A stretch of DNA of 64,000 nt, taken from JBAJNN01 sp036881905 (lineage in GTDB: Bacteria; Pseudomonadota; Alphaproteobacteria; Rhizobiales; Im1). The translations under genes were made by a program, and so were the position numbers. Numbering within the stretch: the first letter of the stretch is position 1; the number at the start of each line of letters is the position of its first letter. Below, in pieces: positions 9,094 through 17,522 of this stretch. The stretch spans positions 3,768 to 67,767 of the forward strand of contig JBAJNN010000009.1 of the NCBI GenBank assembly GCA_036881905.1. Direction: 5' to 3'. Below the pieces are notes generated by a model that was not told the DNA's origin, did not search any database, and saw only the letters and a list, made by a program, of their open reading frames with translations.

Positions 9094-9281
9094 GGCGGGC
9101 GCCCTGGACAGTCCCGAAAGCAACAAATCGGCATGATCGCTGCGTCATTCTCCAACGCGATCGGTTCGCCTGAAGAGGAGAACCCTATGAATGTACGGAA
9201 CGATAACGGGTCGCAATCTTACGGGGCAGGCATATTTTCTGACATTGATTCAGGCGGGTTCCTGTTGATCACGATGGCCTT
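9094..9281 (+). other. Former hdaA downstream region, possible ppk N-terminal remnant
   Basis: A strong ribosome binding site (AAGAGGAGAACCCT) precedes ATG 9187. The frame reads MNVRNDNGSQSYG...FSDIDSGGF and then runs antisense through the MFS pseudogene. In many alphaproteobacteria hdaA is followed by polyphosphate kinase, whose N-terminus has a similar IDSxRFxNRE stretch. The idea that this is a truncated ppk start is inference from order and a short resemblance. Confidence 0.3.
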
Positions 9282-10478
9282 TCAAACCCGACAACCAAAC
9301 ATCGGGGCGGAACCGGCGCACCGCCCAGACAAAAATATGCCCCTTGCGGCCAGGGCCAGTCCAACAAGGGGAAAAACGATGTTGGCGTTGGGCTGCGACC
9401 AGATGAACCCCGCGACCGAGCCGCCGAGCATGTCGCCGAGCAAAAAGGCGCTTTGCAAAAGCCCCATGCTTTCCGCCGCGCGCGCCCTATCAATGATCTT
9501 CATTTTAATGTCGCTTGCCGCAAGACCAGCCATATTTCCAGCGATTCTGCGCAACAGAATCAAGCTGCCGAACCCCCAGATCCAGCCGCTGAAATAAAGC
9601 GGGACCGTCAATAGCGACAGGGCGGTCATGCCCGCCATATAGGCCAGGCTCATTCCCCAATGATGGCCGAGTTTGAGGATATAGGGGTGCAGGACAACCA
9701 TCATCAGGCTGGCGCCGCCCGAAAACATCATGACTGTCGCAGGGGTAAACCCGGCTTTTTTGAGAATGACCGGCAGATAGGGGGCAATGAAACTGCCGGT
9801 CAAGCCGGAGAAGACCGCGCAAAGGGCAAGACAGATTGTGATGTTCGGCAAGCCCCGGGGCAGAGACAGCACCAGCTTCGGTCCTTCTAGGTCATGGTCG
9901 GGGTTAACCCGTGGAATGGTGCGCCAGGTGAGGCAAACGGCGATAAGGGGCAGGGTTGCCGAGAATAGCAGCAGGGGGACAAGAGTTGTGTTTCCCTGTA
10001 TGAGCGCCAACGCCACACCGGCGCAAATGATCACACCGCCATGGGCGATATTGCCCGCCCATAGCTCACAGCTGTAAATGCGGGTGCGCGGCGGGCCGGC
10101 TTCCCAGTGAAACGGCCAGATCGAAAGCCCGATCAACACGGGTGGACGCCCTCAGACCGGCAATAATCCCTGAGAGAATGGCCACGGGAAGCTGGGGAAA
10201 CACCCGCAACCCCATACCGGTGGCGTAAAGAACGCAGTCGATCAGCACGGCATGGCGCAGATGCATGCGCGCGACGATGCGCCCGATCACAAAGGGCAGA
10301 GACCCGGCGGCGGCCATGACACTGTAAGCGATGCCGAAATTGTGCAAGGCGCCATTTTCCTCGAACCCCATCGGATGCAGCGATTTGGAAATCCACATGC
10401 CCGAATCAAACACAGGGTGAAGAGGAAAATGGGATAACCGTCGCCCAGGGAAAATCGGTCGAGAATTTTTTTCAGCAC
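9282..10478 (-). pseudogene. MFS transporter, two frameshifts
   Basis: Major facilitator superfamily permease remnant of about 400 codons. The start GTG (10476-10478) overlaps the stop of the TPR gene (TGCTGA), so the two were coupled. The frame reads LKKILDRFSLGDGYPIFLFTL, shifts near 10405 to FDSGMWISKSLHPMGFEENG, and shifts again near 10137 into the C-terminal two thirds (LIGLSIWPFHWE to 9282). Many hydrophobic segments remain, for example LPNITICLALCAVFSGL and IVFPLVGLALAARGIFL. Only the reading frame is damaged. If functional it would export a small molecule or the processed peptide encoded upstream (inference). Confidence 0.8.
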
Positions 10479-11997
10479 TTCAAGCCTGCCTTGTCGCTGG
10501 GGTCATGAGCGGTTTTAAGGGTCGCGATCAAATTGCGCAGCTGCTCGCCGCGTTCCTCGCCGCGGGTGATGGATTGCACGGAGTCCGCCGCCGCTTGCGG
10601 GGTTTTTTCAAAGGACAGGGCTTCGGCATAAACTGTCAGCAGATCATCTCTGGTCTCGCCGGGAGCCATTGATTGCAAGGGCGAGGTCAAAAGATCGAGA
10701 ATCTCGCGATGGCGTTTGCTCATCGCCAGGCAATAGGCGGCGCCATAGAGAAAATCCGCATCATGCGGCGCCAGCCTGTGCGCCTTCATATAAGACTCAT
10801 AGCCCTCTTCAAACCGTTCCATCCGCATTTTGCAAAACCCCTTCTGGCCATAAGCCTCGACGATGGAACGGTCCACCGCAATCGCCTTGGTCAGACACTG
10901 GCACGCCGAATCGTAATCCTCCCCGGCCATATGGTTCGCGGCCAGTTCCATGTGGTATTCGGGGTAGTAGGGGTCGATTTCAAGGAGAGTATTCAGCTGC
11001 TCGATCGCCGCGTCCCGCATGCCCTTGGCCGCCATTGGGCGATATTGTAGAGAATGACCGATTTATGCATCAGCGCCCTCTTGCCGGGGATGTTTTCTAA
11101 TTCGTCCACCGCCCATTTTAAAAGCGAGATCGCCTCGTCAACCTTGGCCTTGCGGAACAAAATCAGGGCAAAGCCATTGCGGTTGAAAATCCGCGACAAC
11201 GGGTCCAAATCATGTTTGAGCGCGGTCTGAAACGCTTGTTCCAGGAGAGTCTCGGCACGGGAGCGATCGCGCAACATGCTTGGGTGATAGCGCAGATAAA
11301 GCATGGCCAGGCCGTCATTGGCCCAGACCAGATCGGCGGGGTCGCCGAGGGCGCGCCAGAGCTCGTAATGTCTTTCCGCCAGGATCGGGTCGTTCGACTG
11401 CACGGAGGAGACGGCTCTGAGCCGGGCGATTTGCGGGGATCGCGCTTGTTCCTCTTGAGGGATGGCGTCCAACACCCGTCGCACCGCCCAATAATTGCCG
11501 ACGGAGAGGTAAGTCTCGGCGGCGGCCAACATGGCCGATGTATTCGCCCCTTCGGTAAGAGTTTTCGCCAGCTCCGTTTCCGCGGGGTCGAGGTCTATTT
11601 GGGCAAGCTCGCAGTCGGTCTTTGCCCTCAACGCAACCGTAACCCCGCCGACATCCCTTAATATATCGAGAAAGAAACGCGATTCGCCATCCAGCAGGGA
11701 GGCATTTTCGACCGCAACTTCGCGCAATTTGTATCGTTTCACCAATCACTGCGAAAACCATGAGACTCTACGCCTGAGCCGGTCCACGAGGAAAAAGCGC
11801 AGCTGTTCTCCGGACTCCATGCCATCCGTCAGGCTGAGTTTGGCGATGCCATCGCGCGCGCCCATGAACGGCCGAATCAGATGAAGGACGCTACGCTCCT
11901 CGTCGGATTGCGGCGCATAACCGAGCCGGTGCAGAATTTGACGCGCAACAAAAAACGATGCCGGGGGTCGGCCGGCAACCACCGCAATGGCAACCAT
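10472..11997 (-). pseudogene. TPR-repeat protein of a peptide locus, one in-frame stop and one frameshift
   Basis: Continuous homology-like reading from ATG 11997: a first part (VAIAVVAGRPPASFFVARQI ... LRRRVSWFSQ), an in-frame TGA at 11746-11748, then LVKRYKLREVAVENASLLDG and onward in the same frame. A deletion of one A near 11031 (CAATGGCG for CAAATGGCG) moves to the last 187 codons. The second half is a chain of TPR-like helices, such as AIEQLNTLLEIDPYYPEYH and CLTKAIAVDRSIVEAYGQKG. The N-terminal 80 residues match no domain I know. Role unknown. It lies between the small peptide gene and the MFS gene and was probably part of maturation, binding or regulation of that peptide (inference). 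Confidence 0.65.
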
Positions 11998-12005
11998 CGG
12001 AAAAT

Positions 12006-12033
12006 CCGGCAGGCGCTTATAAGAGCCTGCCGG
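12006..12033 (-). terminator. Hairpin between peptide gene and TPR gene
   Basis: Perfect 9-bp stem CCGGCAGGC (12006-12014) with GCCTGCCGG (12025-12033). The loop contains a further palindrome, CTTATAAG. It lies 31 bp after the peptide stop and 8 bp before the TPR start, without a long T run. It may act as an attenuator or RNA-stability element giving more of the first gene than of the following ones. Confidence 0.7.
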
Positions 12034-12064
12034 TCCCTATAAATTAAGGATCAAATAAAAAGTG

Positions 12065-12160
12065 TTAAAGGTTAAAAAGGTCTTCTTCTTCGCCCTTTCC
12101 GCCATACATGACGGCGAAATTCGTCTTCGGGGCTTTGGGAGTCTTTTTGATCAGCGTCAT
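12065..12160 (-). CDS. 31-residue peptide, candidate RiPP or secreted peptide precursor
   Basis: ATG 12160 is preceded by TTAAGGAGGTTACT, a near-perfect ribosome binding site, the strongest in the accessory regions. The product begins MTLIKKTPKAPKTNFAV and ends KGEEEDLFNL. A basic N-terminal half is followed by a Gly-Gly at residues 20-21 and an acidic C-terminal third. The pattern basic leader - GG - short core, then a hairpin, a helper gene and a transporter, resembles modified-peptide operons, but I recognise no modifying enzyme. It is intact, while both downstream genes are broken. It may instead be a leader peptide, but it has no run of regulatory codons. Confidence 0.6.
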   Translation of the reverse strand: MTLIKKTPKAPKTNFAVMYGGKGEEEDLFNL

Positions 12161-12516
12161 AGTAACCTCCTTAAGTTGGATGTTGTCACGAATCTTTACT
12201 GACTCGATACTCAACCATACGCTTTGGTTTTGAAAAAAGCAAAATTTTTTGGGGAAAAGCTCTTCTGCCCAAATTCCCCGCCCCGCCCCGTCCCGTCATC
12301 GCTTGGGGTTTTTGCCGACGCCTGGTCCGGCGAAGCACGGTTTTAAGAGCCCGGCGATTCTATCACCACCGAGCCCGACACAAATTTCATCGGTCGGGGT
12401 TTCTTCCGGAGCTTGTCCCGCCGGTTATCGGCGCGAAAACCCGAAAAGAGTCAAATCAAGGTGCCAAATGAGATAAAAAAGCAGAATCGATCGATTGTTC
12501 CATGGTGATGTTATAG
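12161..12516. other. Upstream region of the peptide gene, no gene seen
   Basis: 356 bp without a supported gene. The plus-strand frame 12249-12476 has low-complexity Pro/Ser composition and no ribosome binding site, so it was not accepted. It holds the putative promoter of the peptide gene. Confidence 0.6.
12214..12242 (-). promoter_or_regulatory. Putative promoter of the peptide operon
   Basis: Read on the minus strand: TTGCTT (12242-12237), 17 bases, TATGGT (12219-12214). This would start transcription about 45 bases before the peptide ATG. Only partial match to consensus. Confidence 0.35.
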
Positions 12517-12618
12517 AGCATAATCCGATCCGGAAGAGCGAGGTCAGACCAAGATTATGCTTAAAGACAATCAACTAGAGTATTTTCCGTGAGTCCATCG
12601 CCACGGAAAATGCTCTAG
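12517..12618. repeat. Dispersed palindromic intergenic repeat, copy 2
   Basis: First unit AGCATAATCCGATCC ... AAGATTATGCT (12517-12561). The second unit, CTAGAGTATTTTCCGT ... ACGGAAAATGCTCTAG (12575-12618), is a near-perfect inverted repeat. It ends 19 bp before the lysR start and so includes or borders its promoter. Confidence 0.75.
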
Positions 12619-12637
12619 TGGCATGGAAAGGGAGCGA

Positions 12638-13522
12638 ATGTTTGAATTCAAGGACATTGAAATTCTGCACGATATTGTCAAGGCGGGCGGGTTTCGTGCC
12701 GCGGCGCGGAAATACGATCTGTCGCAATCGGCGATTTCCTCGCGCATTGCCGCATTGGAGAAAACTCTCGGCATTGTGTTGTTCGATCGCTCGAACCGGC
12801 AGGTTCGTCTGACGGCGGCGGGGCGGCGGTTTATCGAGGAATCCCGGCGGCTTCTGGATGCGCGCAGTCGTATCTGGCAGGATTTAACCCATCCAAACGG
12901 TCTGAGCGGAACAGTGCGGATCGGTGTTGCCGAAACCGTCGTTCATACTCTCGCGACCGATTTACTCGAGACTCTGAAAACCAGCCATCGAGGGCTGCGT
13001 TTTGAACTGTTGGTCGATGTGTCCGGTGAGTTGGCGGGCGCGCTTGAAGGCGATCGGATTGATGTTGGTATCATGTTGCGTGAATCCGTGCCGCAAGGCG
13101 CAACTGCAACGCCTTTAAAACCGGTGCGACTGGGTTGGTATTGCGCGCAATCGGCGGTTTTGCCCGATCATCCCCTGTCACCGGTTGAACTGGCCGAATA
13201 TGAGATTATGACCTTTTCCAGGGGCACGGCGCCATTTCGCGAGGTTGAATCTGTCTTTTCATCTCCTGATATTTCTCCCCCCAATTTGCATGGATCGGCA
13301 TCGCTCTTAACGATAAAACATCTGGTTGCCGCCGGATTCGGCATCGGCGTTTTGCCGATTCCGGTGGCTGAGAGCAACATTTGCGATTGCCATGTCAAGG
13401 CGATCGCGGTGGGCGACGAGGCAAAGGTGAATGATTTGTACTTTGCCGTCGTTTATTTCCCTGAACGAAACCGTGAAATCGGTGAGACGGTCGCGAAGGC
13501 AACCCGTCTTTTCGATCGCTAA
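12638..13522 (+). CDS. LysR-family transcriptional regulator
   Basis: Probable regulator of the adjoining hydro-lyase/TRAP transporter genes. The N-terminal winged helix-turn-helix is clear (FRAAARKYDLSQSAISSRIA followed by LEKTLGIVLFDRSNRQV), followed by a periplasmic-binding-like effector domain (GTVRIGVAETVVHTLATDLL). 294 residues, usual length. ATG 12638 is chosen because GGGAG lies about 5 bases upstream; an in-frame ATG at 12623 would add five residues. Same strand as the genes it likely controls, not divergent. The effector is unknown. Confidence 0.93.
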   Translation: MFEFKDIEILHDIVKAGGFRAAARKYDLSQSAISSRIAALEKTLGIVLFDRSNRQVRLTAAGRRFIEESRRLLDARSRIWQDLTHPNGLSGTVRIGVAETVVHTLATDLLETLKTSHRGLRFELLVDVSGELAGALEGDRIDVGIMLRESVPQGATATPLKPVRLGWYCAQSAVLPDHPLSPVELAEYEIMTFSRGTAPFREVESVFSSPDISPPNLHGSASLLTIKHLVAAGFGIGVLPIPVAESNICDCHVKAIAVGDEAKVNDLYFAVVYFPERNREIGETVAKATRLFDR

Positions 13523-13552
13523 AAAAGATCGATAACCTCAATAAACAATCGA

Positions 13553-13581
13553 TTGACAAGATCGTTTTTGCCGTCTACGCT
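13553..13581 (+). promoter_or_regulatory. Promoter of the hydro-lyase/TRAP operon
   Basis: TTGACA (13553-13558), 17 bases, TACGCT (13576-13581), 30 bp before ATG 13611. An inverted repeat TCGATC-N9-GATCGA (13512-13532) overlapping the lysR stop lies just upstream of the -35 box and could be a regulator site or a weak terminator. Confidence 0.6.
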
Positions 13582-13610
13582 CAACGCAAAGACTGTTGGG
13601 AGCAAAAAGT

Positions 13611-14483
13611 ATGCGGGAAGCGGATTCGATCGATAACGCGCCTTGTTTCGGAACAACTGCTGCTGATGGTGCGTCTTCGCCCCTGGCCCTGCGCCGTGCC
13701 ATTCGTTCAAGGCGTTATCATGGTCCCACCGCCGGTCTTGCCCCGGGTTATCTGCAAGGCAATCTTGCCATCGTGCCGGAACGTCATGCCGGTGCGTTCC
13801 GACAATTTTGCCTGCGCAATCCCAAACCCTGTCCGCTGATCGCCGCTTGCCGGGCGGGATCGCCATTCATCTCGTCCCTGGGGCGCGATATCGACCTTCG
13901 CACCGATCTTGCCGGGTATCGAGTTTTCCGTTCCGGCGTCTATGATGAAACCGTGAGCGATCTTCAGGCACTCTGGCGGGAAGACCTGGTCGGTTTTGTG
14001 TTGGGATGTTCGTTTTCCTTTGAAGAGTCTATCAGACGCTGTGGAATTACGTTGCGGCATATTGAGGCTGGACGCAACGTGGCGATGTACAAAACCAATA
14101 TCGAAACTATACCGGCTGGGCGGTTTCATGGCCCCCTCGTCGTTTCGATGCGGTCTTTTAAACCTTACGATGCAATAAGGGCGATTCTCTGTTCTGATCG
14201 CTATCGTCTGGCCCATGGTGCGCCGATCCATATCGGCATGCCGGGGGGTATCGGGATCAAGGATCTGATGGAACCGGATTTCGGCGATGCGCCCATTCTG
14301 GATGATGGTGATATTCCGGTGTTCTGGGCTTGCGGCGTGACGGCGCAGCTGGCGATTTGCAATGCCGCGCCGGATCTTGCAATAACCCACGACCCTGGCC
14401 GGATGCTGGTGAGCGATATTTCGGCCGATGCCGCTGAGTCCATGTTTGAGGGAATCTATCGACCCGGCGGAATGGTCCCTTGA
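13611..14483 (+). CDS. DUF1445 family putative hydro-lyase / D-glutamate cyclase-like
   Basis: 290 residues. The block GCSFSFEESIRRCGITLRHI, the PVVVSMR-like LVVSMRSFKP and the diagnostic PVFWACGVTAQLAI with the downstream TH(D/E)PG-type ITHDPGRM define the DUF1445 (YcsI/'putative hydro-lyase') family. One mammalian relative hydrates 5-oxo-D-proline to D-glutamate, and bacterial substrates are mostly untested. ATG 13611 with GGGAG 9 bases upstream. The first gene of an operon with a TRAP transporter, which suggests it acts on an imported organic acid (inference). Confidence 0.88.
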   Translation: MREADSIDNAPCFGTTAADGASSPLALRRAIRSRRYHGPTAGLAPGYLQGNLAIVPERHAGAFRQFCLRNPKPCPLIAACRAGSPFISSLGRDIDLRTDLAGYRVFRSGVYDETVSDLQALWREDLVGFVLGCSFSFEESIRRCGITLRHIEAGRNVAMYKTNIETIPAGRFHGPLVVSMRSFKPYDAIRAILCSDRYRLAHGAPIHIGMPGGIGIKDLMEPDFGDAPILDDGDIPVFWACGVTAQLAICNAAPDLAITHDPGRMLVSDISADAAESMFEGIYRPGGMVP

Positions 14484-14516
14484 AAATACGTGTCGCGATA
14501 AGGGGAGTTGAACCTC

Positions 14517-15572
14517 ATGAAAAAGAGACTTTTTACCGGTTTTACGGCTTGTACACTATGTATCGGCCTGTTAGTCCATGCGGGTCTGGCGGGTGAGCGG
14601 CTTGCGGTTGTCGGCAGTTGGAGCACCCTGCCGCTCGATAAACAGTTTGAGGTTCCATTCTGGACCAGGCGGCTTCGCGCAGCCTCGAACGGCGCGCTCG
14701 CGATTGAGATGACCACCCATGATCAGATGGGTATCGCACCTGGTGATGTTTTCCGTCTTCTCGGTGACGGGGTGTTCGATGTCGCCATGACGGTCGGCGA
14801 TTATGCCGTTGCCGATGCGCCGGAGCTGGAGGGGCTCGATGTGCCGCTGCTTGCCAACACGGTGCGACAGGCTCATGCCATGATTGAAGCCGCCCGCCCG
14901 ATGGTCGAGGATATTTTTGCACAGCGTTTCAACGCAAAACTTCTGGCCATTGTGCCGTATCCGCCACAGATCGTGTTCTGTAGAGGGGCCGTCGAAGGCC
15001 TTGCCGGCCTTGAGGGCAAAAAGGTGCGCGGTTCGGGCCGTATGACCACCGAATTTCTCCAGGCCCTTGGCGCCGTCGGCGTCAATATTGCCTTTTCCGA
15101 AGTGCCGGGCGCGTTGGAACGTGGTGTGATCGATTGCGCCGTCACCGGCGCCGGATCAGGATACAGCGCTGGCTGGTCTGATGTTTGTGATTACCTCTAC
15201 CCGATCCCGCTCGGCGGCTTCGATCCGGTCGTCACCGCGATGAATATGGATAAGTGGAATGCTCTGTCGCCGGATTTGCGCAAGTTGATCGTCACTGAGG
15301 TCAAAACCGACTTTGAAGCCGCGGTGTGGGCCGCTGCCGCGGGGGCATTCAAAACTGATATTGCCTGCATGACCGGCAATGGCGAATGTCCGCTGAATAA
15401 AGCGGCGCATATGACTCCGGTTGAGGTGACGGCCCATGATCTTGCCGTCGCCAAGGATATTCTCACCACGATCGTTCTGCCCGACTGGGCCGAACGCGTC
15501 GGTTGGAGCTGGGCCAGGCGCTGGAATGACAGCGTCGGCAACGCCGTCGGCGTCACTATACCATCGCGCTGA
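14517..15572 (+). CDS. dctP: TRAP transporter solute-binding protein, DctP family
   Basis: Periplasmic receptor of a secondary uptake system for carboxylates. Signal peptide MKKRLFTGFTACTLCIGLLV...AGLAGE, then a DctP fold with GVFDVAMTVGDYAV, the KKVRGSGRMTTEFLQALGA block containing the conserved ligand-binding Arg, and GVIDCAVTGAGSG. 351 residues. ATG 14517 is preferred over TTG 14508, because AGGGGA at 14501-14506 is 10 bases from the ATG but only one from the TTG. It follows DUF1445 by 33 bp and precedes dctQ and dctM. Confidence 0.93.
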   Translation: MKKRLFTGFTACTLCIGLLVHAGLAGERLAVVGSWSTLPLDKQFEVPFWTRRLRAASNGALAIEMTTHDQMGIAPGDVFRLLGDGVFDVAMTVGDYAVADAPELEGLDVPLLANTVRQAHAMIEAARPMVEDIFAQRFNAKLLAIVPYPPQIVFCRGAVEGLAGLEGKKVRGSGRMTTEFLQALGAVGVNIAFSEVPGALERGVIDCAVTGAGSGYSAGWSDVCDYLYPIPLGGFDPVVTAMNMDKWNALSPDLRKLIVTEVKTDFEAAVWAAAAGAFKTDIACMTGNGECPLNKAAHMTPVEVTAHDLAVAKDILTTIVLPDWAERVGWSWARRWNDSVGNAVGVTIPSR

Positions 15573-15644
15573 TCGAAGCGAAAAATCGGTTGACCTCGTC
15601 GGCATTGAGGCGCAGGCGGCGCCGGGCAATAACAGGGGGATGTA

Positions 15645-16199
15645 ATGTCATCCATGAGTCTTGATTTTGCGGTGGCGATCCGCCGTCTCAATCGCGGCAT
15701 CGCCCTTGTGGCCGGTGTCGTTCTGGCCGCCTGCGTGCTCGTGATTATTGCCGATATTGTGTTGCGGAAATTCGGTGTTTCGCTTGGCGGTTCGGATGAA
15801 ATTTCAGGCTATGTCATGGCGGTGACGACCGCTTGGGGCATGTCCTTCGCTTTAAGTGAATTCGCCCATATCCGCATCGATGCGATCCAGTCGCGCTTAC
15901 CAGCCACCGGCCGGACGATTTTCGATTGTCTGTCAGGCATCGCACTGGCGGCAACGGCCGTTACTATTGCCTTCCAATGCTGGCCGGTGCTCGCGAAAAC
16001 TATACACGCCGGATCGCGCGCCAATACGCCGCTCTCCACGCCTTTATGGATTCCACAATCGATCTGGTTTTCGGGCTGGGTCTGGTTCGCGGTCTCTTCC
16101 TGCCTTCTGGCGATGGCGAATTTGCTTTGGCTGGCGCGGCGCGGTTTCAAACCGGGCGATAATCTGGCTTCTGCGTGTCGCGGGGTAGACTCAAAATGA
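15645..16199 (+). CDS. dctQ: TRAP transporter small membrane subunit, DctQ family
   Basis: Four-helix membrane subunit, 184 residues. Hydrophobic helices start at LVAGVVLAACVLVIIADIVL. The family features RKFG...GSDEISGYVMAV and FALSEFAHIRID are present. Ends in ATGA with dctM (4-base overlap), so the two membrane subunits are translated together. Confidence 0.92.
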   Translation: MSSMSLDFAVAIRRLNRGIALVAGVVLAACVLVIIADIVLRKFGVSLGGSDEISGYVMAVTTAWGMSFALSEFAHIRIDAIQSRLPATGRTIFDCLSGIALAATAVTIAFQCWPVLAKTIHAGSRANTPLSTPLWIPQSIWFSGWVWFAVSSCLLAMANLLWLARRGFKPGDNLASACRGVDSK

Positions 16200-17482
16200 T
16201 GTTTTTCGCCGTTATGTCTTCATTGCTGGTGCTCATCGGCCTGTCCATCCCCGTCGGCATCAGTCTGTTTATGCTGGGGTTTGGCGTTGATGGGCTGTTC
16301 TCGAGATTTCCCCTGATCCGCGGGCTGGGCCAGCTGGTGTGGTCGTCGTCGAATTCCTCAACGCTGATTGCCATTGCGCTTTTCGTTCTCTTAGGCGAAA
16401 TTCTGGCGCGCGGCGGCATTGCTGAACGCAGCTACGCCGCTCTTGACAAATGGGTCTCCTGGCTTCCCGGTGGGTTGATCCACGCCAATATCGCCACCGC
16501 AGCGCTGTTTTCCGCAACCTCGGGGTCATCGGTGGCAACGGCTGCAAGCGTCGCCACTGTTGCCATGCCGCAGGCTGAGAAGCTGGGCTACGACCCCAGA
16601 TTGTTTTCCGGCGCGATTGCCGCCGGCGGCACACTCGGTATCATGATTCCGCCTTCGATCAACCTGATCGTCTATGGTTTTTTAACCCAAACCTCGATTC
16701 CGCGTCTGTTCCTGGCGGGCCTGTTGCCGGGTCTTATTATGGCCGGCGCCTTCATGATCGTGACCGCAATCGCGTGCCTTGCCCGACCGTCTCTGGGCGG
16801 TGTGCGCCGATCCTTTACCCGTGGTGAACGTCTCAAGGCTTTTGTTTGGCTTGCACCACTCTTTTTTTTGTTTTTTGTGGTGATCGGATCGATCTATGCC
16901 GGATGGGCCACCCCGACGGAATCGGCGGCAATCGGGGTTGTCATCGCCTTTATCATCGCCCTGACCAATGGCGGCGTGTCGGGGCCTATGATGTATCGAA
17001 GCCTGAGCGGCGCCATTCGCATCACCGCAATGATCATGCTGGTGGTCATTGGCGCCTCGTTCCTGAATTTTACCCTGATCGCCGCCGGTATGGGGCGTGA
17101 ATTGCGGTATATGCTGACCGAGCTGCATTTTACGCCCTTCGCCACATTGATGGCGGTAATTGCGCTCTATATCGTCCTAGGCTTTTTCATTGAAACCCTG
17201 TCGCTGATGGTGGCGACCATTCCGATTGTCATACCCGTTATGACCGGCATGGGGTTCGACAAGCTATGGTTCGGTATTATGCTGATCGTACTGATCGAAA
17301 TGGCTCTTGTTACCCCTCCTGTTGGCCTGAATCTCTATGTCGTGCAGGGGGTACGCCAATCCGGTGGTTTAAGCGATGTAACCTCGGGCATTATTCCCTA
17401 TCTTCTGGTAATGCTGGTGATGATCGCCCTCTTGATCGCCTTTCCGATGATTGCGCTCTATCTGCCTTCAACCCTGTCATGA
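16196..17482 (+). CDS. dctM: TRAP transporter large membrane subunit, DctM family
   Basis: Sodium-dependent symporter subunit with about twelve membrane segments, 428 residues. ATSGSSVATAASVATVAMPQ, LGIMIPPSINLIVYG and the C-terminal TPPVGLNLYVVQG are diagnostic. The start overlaps the dctQ stop as ATGA at 16196-16199. Together with dctP and dctQ it makes a complete importer. The substrate is not evident, but the neighbouring DUF1445 enzyme points to a small organic or amino-derived acid. Confidence 0.94.
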   Translation: MMFFAVMSSLLVLIGLSIPVGISLFMLGFGVDGLFSRFPLIRGLGQLVWSSSNSSTLIAIALFVLLGEILARGGIAERSYAALDKWVSWLPGGLIHANIATAALFSATSGSSVATAASVATVAMPQAEKLGYDPRLFSGAIAAGGTLGIMIPPSINLIVYGFLTQTSIPRLFLAGLLPGLIMAGAFMIVTAIACLARPSLGGVRRSFTRGERLKAFVWLAPLFFLFFVVIGSIYAGWATPTESAAIGVVIAFIIALTNGGVSGPMMYRSLSGAIRITAMIMLVVIGASFLNFTLIAAGMGRELRYMLTELHFTPFATLMAVIALYIVLGFFIETLSLMVATIPIVIPVMTGMGFDKLWFGIMLIVLIEMALVTPPVGLNLYVVQGVRQSGGLSDVTSGIIPYLLVMLVMIALLIAFPMIALYLPSTLS

Positions 17483-17522
17483 CTCCGTTTGGCGCGGCGG
17501 GCGGCTATGGGGTTGAGGCCAT

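Noticed and set aside
9187..9597. Plus-strand frame with good ribosome binding site, 137 codons
   Set aside because: Beyond about codon 30 it is antisense to the MFS pseudogene and low in complexity; only the start is discussed as a possible ppk remnant.
11740..11760. UGA read as tryptophan in this organism
   Set aside because: Many intact core genes end in TGA and prfB has the UGA-dependent frameshift, so the standard code with UGA stop applies.
12249..12476. 75-residue plus-strand frame
   Set aside because: Pro/Ser/Arg-rich, no ribosome binding site; it covers the upstream region of the peptide gene.
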